Part shown: piece after piece, positions 1 to 11,366 of the stretch
How positions within the stretch are numbered: the stretch's first letter is position 1
Layout of the letters: each line of letters opens with the position of its first letter
From: Uranotaenia lowii
Taxonomy: Eukaryota; Arthropoda; Insecta; Diptera; Culicidae
NCBI RefSeq assembly: GCF_029784155.1
Contig: NC_073692.1
Location: forward strand, 272,305,827-272,369,826
Length of the DNA: 64,000 nt
Direction: 5' to 3'
Program-made: the position numbers and the translations under genes
Notes under the pieces: model-generated
Database searches by the model: none
What the model was told of the DNA's origin: nothing
The model's input: only the letters and a program-made list of their open reading frames with translations

Positions 1-148
1 CCGATGTCACCGAGTTCGAGCCCAAGAGTAAACATCGAACACAGTATTGGATAAGTTTTTCAATAACTGTTCGTCAACTGCAGCGTTGATATAAAGTCGC
101 GAACGCCACAAAGGTGGTAAAACGACTATAATCGAAATAAAAAAAACT
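1..148 (+). repeat. tRNA-derived SINE, cut by window start
   Basis: The 3' part of a SINE that also occurs at 49756-49946, 18836-19029 (minus) and 53723-53871. The sequence begins inside the tRNA-like head, just before a B-box-like GAGTTCGAGCCC. The body continues with AAGAGTAAACATCGAA, then a tail ending CGACTATAATCGAAA and an A-rich run. Its body carries GTTGATATAAAGTCGCG unbroken, which makes it a useful reference for the inverted copy at 53.7 kb. The A box would lie left of the window. Confidence 0.8.
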
Positions 149-1285
149 TCCTTAAGAAAAAAAAACCAAAACTGTGTGCTTATCTAATCAAACAATACTG
201 AATAATTTGGTAAAAAATATGTCTCAAATTAAGAGTAGAAGAGGGCTATTCTGAACTTGAATCCCTTGATTAGGTATTAAGGAATATTGATATTTAATAT
301 CTGATTTCTTGATCCTGAATTAAAATGTAAAAATGTGTAAAATGTGTATTTAAAAATACCAATATTGTACTTGGCTTGAATCTAACCGTTTCTGTTATCA
401 AGTAGGAGCTATTTACTTGCTTATTGACAACCGGGTCAAGTTCATTCAATAATAATTCACTGCTTCATCTACCACTCACATATCAATGAGCTCAAATAAG
501 CTCTCTCGGAAAAGCGAATGGCGAGGTGCGGGCGTAACTGCATTAGTAGAACAGACTTTTCACGAGGATTTTCCACTACCTTACAACTACTCTGCTGCAG
601 TAACCAACCGGGTTGGTTCCTTCAAGATCTCCAAGTGAAAAATGTTGATACCGGGTCTTTGTTCGATTTAAAAGGATTTACCAGGGAGTTTTCTTGTAGG
701 AACCTACTTCAGAGTAGGGGTGTGTGAAGAAAAAAAGAGCCAACGGCAGCTTTCAGGAAATGTGGCAGCCGGAAACAGGAAATCCCTCTCGAAGCAAAAG
801 CAGTCACTGCCAAGATTACACTATTGCAGAGAAAATTCAGCATTATTTTATTGACCTTTCCCGTGCTTTCGTGAGAAAATATTGTGAACCATTAGGAGAG
901 GGAAAAGCATGCTGGAGGGTTTTGGAAGAGGGCGGTCAGCTGGACGAAAACTTTTCCCAGCTTCATTGAAGCTGCAATCTTTTGGCGCTGGCAAAGTCAC
1001 CACCCGAAGAAGTGTTTTCATTCACCATTTAGAAGATATTTTTCTTCCGTTATGGTCTGTCATTTGATAGCGTCGAGCATGTTTGTATCATCGAAAGTTT
1101 TCAGCTTCAAATAAATGGATTTCTTTATTCAATGTGAGATTAAATGTCGACAAATTCAGACACGCCTTTTGCAGATTTCCGCTTGAGTTACTTGTAGAAG
1201 GAAAGTTTTCCGATAACCGTTGAATGTTGAATGTTGATTTTGATTCGTATTGAATGGGTTTAAGCTTAAGTTTGAATGCTCGATG
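149..1285. other. unassigned non-repetitive sequence
   Basis: No recognisable gene. From about 480 to 1110 the base composition is less AT-rich than the surroundings and there are overlapping short open frames on the plus strand (518-727 and 724-969), but neither resembles a family I know and no splice signals bound them convincingly. It could be a UTR or conserved non-coding stretch. I see no member of the repeat families found elsewhere in the window. Confidence 0.3.
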
Positions 1286-1440
1286 CACTGTAAAACGGGG
1301 TAACATTGACCACCGGGGTAACTTTGATCAACATGAAATTTTTCATCAAATCATAAGTTAAAAATTTTCAAAACCTTTTTCAACGTTTATAAACCTTTAA
1401 GTTGAGTGTCAAATTGGAAAAAAACATGGTTTGAGAATTG
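1286..1440 (+). repeat. dispersed repeat with GGGGTAAC motifs
   Basis: The segment has two close copies of an ACCGGGGTAAC-like phrase followed by CTTTGATCAAC. A diverged relative lies at 41515-41655 in the same orientation, sharing the ACTTTGATCACCGGGGT phrase and the following AT-rich text. It is probably a fragment of a non-autonomous element; no ends were defined. Confidence 0.45.
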
Positions 1441-2611
1441 AGAATTGAATGAATGCAATAATTTTTTTTTTGTAGCTAAAATTTTAGAAATGATGTTACA
1501 AAATTAAGCGCCTTAATTTATGCAGCATCATTTTCCATCTTTCGATTTTGATTGTTTTTCGGCCTTAACACTTTAAGGACCGCGATGTTGTTTTTTTTTT
1601 AGGCCGGAACCAAGAAACACCGAAATTCAGCATTGTATGTCTCAGAATTTACTGAACGAAAAGTTACAAAGTAAGTATCTTTGAGCCACCGAAAGTGTTG
1701 TGTTCAATTTTGTAAATTTCATGATAGATTTTATATCATTTGAGTTTGTTCCGGACTACCTAAGCAATTGATAAGCTAGCATTTGTGAATATTATAAAGG
1801 TGTTTTGTATCCTTTATGATCTAGAAAACTCGTTAAAATCGTCACAATAGAGACTGATCAATTTTACTCCAAAGCATCCAATTCTAAACAAAGATAAAAT
1901 CGATTTTTAATTCAAATTTAAAGTTGTCTTATAAACTTATGCATCCATGTTTTACGTTCTTAAGATATCAGTGCTGGTTTTATAAATATAAAACTTTAGA
2001 CTGTTTCGATTTTGGGTCATTTTTAAATTTCTAAAACCCTGGGGTCTAAAAAGTTGTCAACACTGGCAATAAACGAAGTGATACTGAAGGGCTGAGCATC
2101 ATCTATGCCGTGATCTTTAACACACTCAAAACAGCAACAAAAAAAGAAAACACAAAACAATAACGGATCTCTTACATAAAATTCAACAAACAGTAATTGT
2201 GATCACACGGATATTTAGAAACAGAATAGAAACATTCAAAGCTGAACAACCATTTAACTTGTTTACACACCATAGACAGAGGTTCGTACACATTCAACAG
2301 CTCAAACCCAGTTTTACTAATTGAAAATTTCATAGATAAACGAAACAACAGGACGAGAAAAACGAAACATCATTGTAAGTACGCAAACACTATTTTTATT
2401 ATAACGACACTATTTTATAGTTTGAAATCATCACATAACCAAATATTTTTTCTTCTCCTAAACTTTCTACACACCTGCCAGTTTCCTTGAAAAAGGCTAA
2501 ATATAAGCCGGAACGTTGGATGTTGTGATAAAAATCGTTTTTAATCACTTAACAGACAACAACCCAATACATATAGAATTTTTTTTTCAATGTGCGAATG
2601 AGCCGACAAAT
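1441..2611. other. AT-rich sequence, no gene seen
   Basis: No long reading frame or RNA gene. At about 2505-2560 there is a phrase around GCCGGAACGTTGGATG with a partial look-alike at 49190-49230 (GAAACGTTGGGTTTATT), suggesting an old dispersed repeat. Confidence 0.3.
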
Positions 2612-3246
2612 CAGCACCAACATGTGAAAAGGGTATAAAATACAAAGTGAACAAAACCCGTTTTCATGGGATTCAAATAGCCCAATATGAGCTCTACTTA
2701 ACACAAAAACCGTTTTTAGCTTTTCAGTTTTCGTAAGATTTATAATGCAGTTTGAGTAAAGGATCTAAAAAATTTAGAGCCATAAAATGACATTATCCTC
2801 ACACAGATTGTTTTATACACCCTTTACTCCACAACAAAGCAAACGGTCTAGATGCAAAAAATTAAAAGGGGAAGAATGCGGAAAGCCATTCACTCACTCC
2901 TGTAGCTAGAACCATAAGCCTTTGTCAAAAAATAGGGGAAATTTTATCTTCATCTCACTCACACATATGAGACATACAGTACAAAGCAAAGGGTGTATGA
3001 AACATTTAGACGAATTTCATACTCCAGCTAGGGTCTACATACAATTGCGAGCTATTTTTCCATGATAAAACCGTCGTATCGATAAAAACATATTTAGAAT
3101 GATTCTACGCACCGTTTTGACCATATAGACTTGGAAGATTCCTCGTGAATTTAAATTAGCGATTTAAAACAGATTGCCAAATTTTCAAACGCGTTTTTCT
3201 CGAAACGTCATAAATGAACATAGACCCTTTTCACGTGTTGGTGCTG
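2612..3246. mobile_element. candidate MITE with 23-bp inverted ends
   Basis: The ends 2612-2634 and 3224-3246 are inverted copies matching at 22 of 23 bases; they begin CAG and end CTG (CAGCACCAACA...AAAAGGGT). The 635-bp interior has no coding frame. A clear target duplication was not found; only AAAT flanks both ends. Confidence 0.5.
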
Positions 3247-3486
3247 AAATGTTTTACAAACCTGGTGACGTCAGGTTAGAATGGGTCTACACTTAGGTAT
3301 TTTTTACACTCGGTATTAAATTCGTCGTTAGCGTATAGGGCTTGGAATATTTTCGCTCAAAGAACGTGCTGATTCGCGAGAGCCGTGTAGAACCATGCTG
3401 ATGGTAAAATACAGTGTATAAAAAAGCCTTTTTTCAAAATTTAGAAAATCTAATCGAATAAAAAAACCTAAGTGTTTTGCCTAAGT

Positions 3487-3935
3487 GAGGTTGCCAGATT
3501 TTTTTATCATTTATCCGGCCGGATAGATCTGGCAAAATCCGGGCACTTGATTTCAAAATTATCGACCTAAAATCCGGGCAATATCCTAGCAAATTTGGTC
3601 AAAACCCAGTAATTACTCAATAAAAATCAACAAAAGTACTTTTAAAAAAATTTCAACAAAATACTTCAGCAGATTTCAAATAGAATTTGAGGCTTCGCAA
3701 AAATACTTTTATGATTATTTTCTACAAAAATTGCTCAAATAATTTGATTTTGAACGCATATATATCTTTTTTTACAATTTTTTTTGTTAGATTTGGCAAA
3801 TAAAGTGAATAAATGCGTGTAAAATCCGGGTTATTTTTTCAAAGAAATCCGAACTACCTAACCGAGTCGGACATTTTTCCAATTTTGTATTAAATATGCG
3901 AGTAAACCCAAATAATCCGGTAATCTGGTAAACTT
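3487..3935. repeat. CCGG-rich dispersed repeat (TTGCCAGAT...ATCTGG family)
   Basis: One of several AT-rich repeats whose ends read like GGTTGCCAGAT and AATCTGGTAAACTT, with scattered AATCCGGG phrases inside. Relatives occur at 13816-14076 and 17702-18037, and a partial one lies within 20640-20975. No coding capacity. The short inverted ends suggest a non-autonomous DNA element, but the superfamily is unclear. Confidence 0.5.
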
Positions 3936-4004
3936 AAAATATAATCATTTGGATATAAATCGTCACAATGACCCAGTTCGATGAAGTTTGAAACAGATTT
4001 CTAT

Positions 4005-5200
4005 GAAATTTATGTCGTCCATATTAACTGTTCAGTGTTTTTGCAATATTGTCGTTATTATACATCGGATTGAAATGGAAACTTTCTCATTTTTTGATCA
4101 GGGTCGGCCGAAGGGGTCGTCCATACTAACTGTTCACTGTTGTCGCGATATTGTGCATCGGATTGAGATGAAAATTTGTGCATGGGGTTTTTAAGGAACG
4201 AAAATTCTTTTTGGTTATGCAATTTTGTGTCAGGGGTCGGCCAAACGGGTCATCCATGAAAACTGTTCAATCTTTGAGCGATAGTTTCGTTATGATACAT
4301 TGGATTGACATGAAAATTTGAACAATTAATTTTAAAAGAAGGGGTATTTGATTTCGGGTTCCAAGTTTTTGATCCGGGGGTTGAAAAAAGGAGTCGTCCA
4401 TATCAAATGTTCACCGTTTTTGCGTTATTGTCGTGATTATGCATAAGGCTGCGATGAAATTTTGCTCATGAGAGTTTTGAGAGAAGGGCTATTGATTTCA
4501 TGCGTCCAATTTTGGATCGAGGATAGTAAAAAAGGGTCGTCCATATAAATTTTCCAATGTTTTCGCTATTTTGTCGCGAGTATGCATCGGATTGACATGA
4601 AATTATACACATAGGAAATTTTGTGACAAGCAATTCATCTCGATTGTCCAATTTCGGGTCAGGGGTCGTTCAAATTAAGTGTTCACTGTTTCAATGATAG
4701 TTGTGGCTTCAGGGCCGAACCACAGAAGGATTATCCGGTTCATCCGTTTTAGCTGTTCGCTGTTATTGCAATTGCAATATTGTCATGAATATGCATCAAA
4801 TTGAGATGAATTTTTGTTCACGAGATATTTGAAATTGGGCTAGGAAATTGATTTCACGTGTCCAATTTTCGATCGAGGTAAAAAAAAAAGGAAGCAGTTG
4901 TTCATAATTTCAGGTCACAGGTCGACCAAAAGGGTTGTCCATATTAAATGTTTTGCGATATTGAAGTATCGAAATTAGGAAAAAAAAATAGCGCAAGGGA
5001 GTTGGGAGGGATCATTAGACATTAGAAAAGCACGTCCAGATCAAGAAAAGGAGTCGTCGATATAAGCAAATCAATGTTCCTTGAATCTTGAATTTATAAT
5101 TTTAAGTTGAAGATTAAGTAAAAGGGTCATCTTTAATGCTGTTGAATGTTTTATGCAATATTGTAGTGAAAATGCATAGACTTCATTATTCAAAAGCAAA
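4005..5200 (+). repeat. degenerate tandem repeat array
   Basis: About ten diverged units, each opening with a phrase like GGTCGTCCATAT. It is followed by AACTGTTCACTGTTTTTGC, an ATTGTCG stretch and ATGCATCGGATTGA. Unit starts lie near 4013, 4116, 4246, 4391, 4535, 4665, 4738, 4935, 5051 and 5123, so spacing runs from about 70 to 200 bp. The short open frames here are side effects of the repeat. Confidence 0.65.
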
Positions 5201-5269
5201 CTCATCTTCGCGTATTGAAAGTTGAAAGTGGAACGGAGTTCGTAAGGGATCCGCAATTTTCAACCATCA

Positions 5270-6028
5270 ACTTTTCCTACACAACCAATTGCAACTTTGC
5301 AATTCAACTTGCAACTCTAATTCGGTAGATAAAGAAAGTGTAAAATTTCTAAGTATGGTATCGTTAGAAATTTTTGGTGTTTAAGGCAGTAGTGAGTGAC
5401 TGATAGAGAAGCTGAAAATGTTTCATATTACGATTCAATCACTACAAATTGCAAGAAGTATGCGTATATTTCAAATTATTTGATGCAATTTGATTTCAAA
5501 CAATTTACAATTAAGAACATAAACCAATTGAATACCAGCTTGAGGAATGAAGCCACTAATGAACATGTAAACATTATAAATTTACTTTTTGAACTATGAT
5601 ATGACGAGGACTTTTCAAAACAATGCAAAATTAGCTTTAAATTATAATTTTTATAGTGATTTTCAGATGAGATTTAAAAAAAAAAATCAGTGCGAATATT
5701 GAAAAATTTTATGACCTGGCCCCAATGGGTAGCATTCAAAATCAAAACATTGAAAACTGAACCGGTTTCTCCAAGTGGCGGAAATGCCAATTTTGTCTTA
5801 GGATAGTCGCGTTTTGGATGCGTCCTTTAGATAAAATTAATCGTTTGATTCTTGTTAGAGGGTAGGGTTGAGGTCTTCCGGTAAAGTAGAGACAAGATAA
5901 TGAACTGTCAAGAATCCAAATACTTTTTCTTGGGCTATGAAAACAAGTTAAAGTAACCCATTTTAAATTTGTGCTTCAGTTGTTTTTGGTGGGTTTGAGT
6001 TTTTTTGCGAATCTTGTTTTCAAAACAT
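5270..6028. other. AT-rich sequence, no gene seen
   Basis: Only one short open frame (5396-5599) without recognisable similarity or splice context. Probably non-coding. Confidence 0.3.
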
Positions 6029-6039
6029 TATAAACTGAT

Positions 6040-9000
6040 ACTTACTTACTTACTTAATGATCTCGCGCCGATCCTCCGGTGCATCGGGCCGTGCTAAAAG
6101 ACCTCCACTGTTGACGATCCAGAGCCAGCGTCTTCACTTGTTTATTTGTTTATTTGTGTAAAAACATCAACGGATCACCTGTTGAAGCCTGTTGTCCACT
6201 TGATCCCAGTCAAGATTCTCGTCGACAGTTCGGATTTCAGCGGCTAGGCTTCGCCACCACGAGTTTCTGGGTCTGCCTCTTCTTCGATGACCTACTGGAT
6301 TCCAATCTAGCGCCTCTCTGCAAATCTCGTTTTCACCTCTTCGCAGCGTGTTCCCAATCCATCTCCACTTACGTTCCCGAATCTCGATTTCTAGCGCCTT
6401 TTGATGACACCGGCTGTGTAGTTCCTCATTCGAGATCCAGTTACCAGGCCACCAAGCGCGGATAATATTCTGCAGGCAGCGATTTACAAATATCTGCAGT
6501 TTTCGCGTCGTTACCGCATACGTGCACCAAGTTTCGCACCCGTACAGCAATACGGATTTGACGTTTGAGTTGAAGATTCGGATTTTCGTTCGTAGAGAGA
6601 TCTGGCGTGACCGCCAGATGTTTCGAAGACTCGCAAACGCAAATCGGGCCTTTCTGATCCGGGTTTCGATGTCTTTTCTGGTACCACCATCAGGCGTTAT
6701 CTGGCTACCAAGATACTGGAAGCACTCCACTTTCTCAACTTGTTGTCCAGCTACCATGAAACTGGAGGGATTTCCTGTGTTGATCTCCATCGACTTGGTC
6801 TTTCCGACATTGACTTTGAGACCTGCTGCCTTGGAACTTTCGGTGAGGTCGTCGAGTTTGCGCTGCATATCTGGTTGTGTTTGGGCGAGCAAAACAATAT
6901 CGTCAGCCAGGTCAAGGTCGTTCAGTTGCTCCATTGTTGAAGGATTCCACGGCAATCCTCGGTTCGGTGCACAGTCAATCGATCCAATCAGAATCTCATC
7001 CATTACGATTAGAAAAAGGAGCGGTGATAGAATACATCCCTGTCTCACTCCAGCAGTTACCGGTATTGGTTCGGACAAGACACCGTCGTGCAAGACTTGC
7101 ACGAAAATGCCTCATACTGTGCTTCGATGAGATGGACTAGTTTCTCTGGGACCCCTCGTCGCCTTAGAGCCGCCCAGATGTTTTCATGATTAAGTCGGTC
7201 GAATGCTTTTTCGAAATCAACGTACACCAGCAGAAGAGAGTCCTGGAATTCGTTGATTTGTTCCAGTATGATTCGTAGCGTTGTGATGTGGTCCACACAT
7301 GATCGTCCGGATCGGAATCCAGCTTGTTGCCGTCGGAGTGTAGCGTCGATTTTCTCCTGGGTCCTGTTCAGGATCACCTTGCAGAGTACTTTGAGGGTTG
7401 TACAGATCAACGTTATGCCTCGCCAGTTACCGCACTCTGTCAGGTCTCCTTTCTTCGGGACCTTAACGAGGATACCCTGCATCCAGTCGGCCGGGAAGTA
7501 TCCCAGATGTCAGCGAAAAGACGTTGCAACATTTGTGCTGATAGGGCAGGGTCGGCTTTCAGCATTTCAGCAGGGATGCAATCGATCCCAGGTGCTTTGT
7601 TGGATTTCATGTTTTTGATAGCCGCTTCTATTTCAGCCAGCGAGGGCGCTTCCGAATTGACGCCATTTTTGCGACTCACTGTTGGCGCTTCGAGCTGCGG
7701 GTTCTGTTGGCCATTGCTATTCGTGACTCGGAAGAGTTGTTCGAAATGCTCAGTCCATCGTTTGAGCTGATCTGTTCGATCGGTCAATAACTGACCTGCT
7801 CGGTCTTTCAGCGGCATTCTTGCATTAGTCCTTGCACCACTGAGGCGGCGAGAAATGTCATATAGTAATCGGATATCTCCAATGGCGGCGGCTCTTTCTC
7901 CCTCTTCGGCTTGGGAGTTTGTCCAGGCTCTTTTGTCTCGTCTATAAGCTCGTTTAACTGCCTTTTCCAGCTCCGCATATCGTAAGCGGGCGGCTGCTTT
8001 GGCTGACCCGGTACATGCCTGCTCAATTCCGACTTTCGCCTTTCTCCGATCATCGATCATCCTCCAAGTTTCATCCGACATCCATTCACTTCTTCTTCCA
8101 CAAACTTTACCGAGAGTACCATGGCTCGTCGTGATAAAGGCATTCTTGATTCCACACCACTGTTCTTCGACTTTTCCGTCTGTCGGCAGTTCCGAGGCTC
8201 GGGATTTTTGCTGTTCAACGTATGCCCTTTTCACCTCTGAATTCTCCAACCGGAGGACGTCGTATCGACACCCGACTTTCTCCTCGCGCCGTTGGACACG
8301 CGCAACTCTCAGTTGTATTTCGTCAAGGAAGAGGTGATGGTCAAATGCAATGTCTGCGCTTCGTTTGTTGCGGACATCAAGAAGACTCCTTCTCCATTTT
8401 CGGCTGATGCAGATGTGGTCAATTTGATTTTCTGTTCGGCCATCTCGAGATACCCAAGTGACCTTATGTGCTGGTCGATGGGGGAAGAGCGATCCTCCGA
8501 TCACCATGTTGTTGTTGCCACAAAATTCTACAAACAGCTCTCCGTTTTCGCTCATCTGTCCTAGGCCATGGCGCCCCATGATGCGCTCAAGGTCCTGATT
8601 GTCGGAGCCAATCTTTGCGTTGAAGTCGCCCAAATGGATTTGAATGTCACCCTTCGGAATTCTCTCAACCACGCTGTTCAGTTGACTGTAAAACTGCTCT
8701 TTCGGTAACGTCAGTTGGCGCATAACACTGGACCATTGTAAGGTTTCTAACTCGTGTTCTGAATCTGGCTACGATTATTCTTTCGTTTATCGGTTCCCAT
8801 CTAATGAGGGCCGCGTAGGCCTGCGGGCTTAACAGGAAACCAACTCCTCGTTCCCGAGTAGCATGTTCTCCTCGTATGCCAGAGTAAAGCAGGACTTGCC
8901 CGGATTGTGTCTTGTGTTCTCCAGTATTAGGCCAACGGACTTCGCTCAGTCCCAGAATTTCAAGCTTGAGGCGGCTAGCCTCTCTAGCAAGTTGTTCCAG

Positions 9001-9500
9001 TTTGCCTTGTTGGGCAAGGGTTAAAACATTCCAAGTTCCAATTCGTGTCCGTGTTTTTATGCTAAAAGTCGTCGCCAAAGTTTCAGGTCGGTCATTTCTT
9101 TCGAATTCCGTAACAATTTCAAATCGGGAGCAGTAGGTTGTTAGCCTAAAGTCCATATCCCGCGATGGGGCTGCCATCTTGGACTTAGCTGGCGGGAGCC
9201 GCATTTCATAACTTCAGCCGCTTGCTGCAAGACAGACGCTGTTTGAGCTGCCCCTGACCTGGAGAACAGACGCTCGGCTGTTGTTGCACGCCGCCCCTGA
9301 CCTGGTGAACAGACGCGTGCGGCCACCTTCTCAGTCTGCATGCGACCAAAGCATCCACCGGGGTTGGGTACCCGATCTCCGCTTAGGGTACTCGCATCCC
9401 AGCCGGTACCACGGGAGGTAGAGATAGGAGTTGTGAATAAGAGGTGATATGACCACTGTGGGGTCTCGTGTTGCACATTATGCACCGTTTACCAGCCAAT
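6040..9500 (-). mobile_element. RTE-clade non-LTR retrotransposon, copy 1
   Basis: A nearly full-length element read right to left. Its 3' end at 6040-6056 is a short TAAG tandem tail on the coding strand, as is usual for RTE elements. Flanks TATAAACTGAT (6029-6039) and TATAGACTGAT (9501-9511) match at 10 of 11 bases and are read as the target-site duplication. It extends further 5' than copy 2 at 31-34 kb, with about 300 bp of leader including an open frame at 9141-9485 of unknown meaning. An extra piece near 6140-6185, rich in AAATAAAC, interrupts the 3' part relative to copy 2. Confidence 0.85.
6140..9204 (-). pseudogene. RTE endonuclease-reverse transcriptase, frameshifted
   Basis: The product would nick target DNA and prime reverse transcription from the nick. 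An apurinic-like endonuclease comes first (9204 to about 8000; TWNVLTL, LGLSEVRWPN, GDFNAKIG, NQIDHICISRKWR). A linker and a reverse transcriptase follow, with AGFRSGRS, VDFEKAFD, GVRQGCILSPLLF and the catalytic LADDIVLL. The C-terminal part (VLLYGCETW, IGNTLRR) is typical of the clade. Compared with copy 2, about 11 bp are missing near 8705, about 7 bp near 7505 and 1 bp near 7095, so the frame breaks three times. The last residues diverge because of extra sequence at 6140-6185. Catalytic residues are present but the protein cannot be made. Long plus-strand frames across this interval are antisense shadows. Confidence 0.88.
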
Positions 9501-9679
9501 TATAGACTGATGTTAAAAAATATTTTTTTAGACTCATGTATATTACTATAGACAATTCTTAAACGAATATTTATGTTAATTTCGATTACCTTATGTCTTA
9601 CAAAAACTAATATCAGTATGTTTTCAGTAGCAGTAAACCAATCTCGCATGAACTTGATGGGAACAAGATGGAAGATTTA
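9501..9679. other. short spacer between RTE copy 1 and the DD37E element
   Basis: AT-rich; begins with the RTE target duplication. Nothing else seen. Confidence 0.3.
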
Positions 9680-10586
9680 AAGGGTGATGCGGTCAAAATT
9701 TGGTCAATATCAACTTGACGAATTTCTTTCAATTTTGCATTTGAAAAACCTGAACACCCCTCATTTTGAAGGTGTGTGTGTGTCTGTAGAATATTGCTCC
9801 TATTTTGATTTTGGAATTCACTCTTCAGTTGTCAAAATGCCGTCCAAGGAAGAAGAGCAGCGTATCAAAATTTTGCTCACGCATCGCGAAAATCCGAGCA
9901 ACTCGCACGCTAAGCTGGCAAAATCGCTAAAAGTTGCCAAATCAACCGTTACAAATGTAATTAAAGTGTTTGGGGAACGTTTGTCGACAGCCAGGAAGTC
10001 TGGATCGGGAGGAAATCGAAAACCGGAAGCCGCTGAGACAACAAATAGAGTTGCCGGTAGTTTCAAGCGGAACCCTATCCTCTCTCTCCGAGATGCCGCA
10101 AATAAGCTGTTTGTATCGTCTACAACCGTGCATCAGGCCAAAAAACGAGCCGGACTATCGACTTACAAGAAGGTAGTGACTCAAAATCGCGATGATAAAC
10201 AAAATACAACGGCCAAAGCGCGATCCCGGAGGCTGTACACAACGATGCTGACGAATTTTGACTGCGTGGTAATGGATGACGAAACCTACGTCAAAGCCGA
10301 CTACAAGCAGCTTCCGGGACAGGAGTTTTAGAAGGCAAGAGGAAGGGGAAAGGTAGCAGATATTTTCAAGCACATGAAACTGTCAAAGTTCGCGAAAAAA
10401 TATCTGGTTTGGCAAGCCATCTGTACCTGTGGATTCGGATTTGGAAAAGCAAAAGTCTAACTGAGTAGTTTTCCTGAATTTTATACTAATTAAACTTGAA
10501 AAAGAAATTTAATTTGATTTTTTAAATAAACGATTTCACCGATTTACACGCGTTTTCCCTTGACCAAATTTTGACCGTATCACTTT
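9680..10586 (+). mobile_element. ITmDD37E-type Tc1/mariner element, internally deleted
   Basis: The left end AAGGGTGATGCGGTCAAAAT follows a TA at 9678-9679. The right end near 10562-10586 is its inverted copy (TTTTGACCGTATCAC), and about 24 bp are shared between ends. The element is about 0.9 kb because the 3' half of the transposase gene is missing. The TA expected on the right is not preserved (TATCACTTTTTTCTC). A direct duplication of TTTTTTCTCAATCATAG follows the element. Confidence 0.85.
9837..10460 (+). pseudogene. DD37E mariner transposase, N-terminal half only
   Basis: Transposase binds the terminal repeats and cuts with a DDE catalytic triad. The likely start is the Met at 9837 (MPSKEEEQ), because copy 2 shares it; the open frame extends upstream into the terminal repeat only by chance. 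An N-terminal helix-turn-helix is visible (NSHAKLAKSLKVAKSTVTNV and LSLRDAANKL). The first catalytic Asp lies in VVMDDETYVKADY. A TAT to TAG change at about 10329 makes a stop after LPGQEF. The reading frame resumes KARGRGK, reaches LVWQAICTCG and jumps into UTR-like sequence, so the second Asp and the Glu are lost. Non-functional. Confidence 0.87.
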
Positions 10587-10599
10587 TTTCTCAATCATA

Positions 10600-10974
10600 G
10601 TTTTTTTCTCAATCATAGTTTTTAATAGAATTTCGAAGAATTTCGAATGAATTTCAAATCATAATTATTTGACGAACGAAAACAATGTTTCAAAGCCGTG
10701 AAGTTTTCTTCGGTTATGAACTACTTTGAATATTTTCTTCTGTCTTTCTAAAAAAGGATCCATTGAAGTAATTGTAAAAAATATTATCAAATAAAAAATG
10801 CCTGATAAAATCAATTCCATTTCGAAATAATTGAATTCCACAAATTGGGTCATATTGAAATTGTTCACCTGCCAAACGGCAGTACGTCATCAGTCATTCA
10901 ACTGCAAACCACCATCAATCATTTAATTAGTTGTGTTGGTTAGATTACGTTTTTTTTCCTTTCCCTCCCGATTG
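10600..10974. other. AT-rich sequence, no gene seen
   Basis: The open frame at 10665-10868 (minus) shows no family signature. Nothing supportable. Confidence 0.3.
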
Positions 10975-11366
10975 ACTTACCTGATATCCGGACGTTGATA
11001 AATCCACACCATCATTACTCTAGTGCTCGAGTTTACTGGTGGCTTTTTTTCCGGCCGTTAGGTATCCAACATTTCAGCAGCTCGTTTTGCGTGCAATATT
11101 CTCCAAAATTAAAAACAAGTCAAGTCGGTTTCTCTCGACTGCTTCCAAAAAAGTCGGACCCCGAAATACGCACGATTTGTTACACGCACTCACAAGCACG
11201 CGTCAATCCACAAATTTCACCGCACAGAAATCGTGAAGGTTTCCAGTTGGCACGCAATTTTTCTTCTTCCTCTGATATTTCGGTAACACGTGGATTTCTA
11301 TTATGGTGCTCGATTAATTACATGAACAAGACTTTATGGCCGTTTGCTTTTTTTGATTCTTTCTAA
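10975..11366 (-). other. candidate minus-strand first exon with splice donor
   Basis: On the minus strand the sequence ATATCAG is followed by GTAAGTCAATC, an excellent 5' splice donor (exon end 10981, donor 10975-10980). Upstream in frame is ATGATG at 11010-11015, giving a short start MMVWIYQRPDI before the donor. The 300 bp upstream are less AT-rich than the surroundings and lack repeats, as expected of a 5' UTR. No downstream exon was identified and the peptide is unrecognised. It could be chance. Confidence 0.28.

Noticed and set aside
9141..9485. Separate ORF1 of the RTE
   Set aside because: The frame covers the leader of copy 1, but in copy 2 only part of it is present and no ORF1-type domain (zinc knuckle, RRM, coiled coil) is visible; treated as leader.
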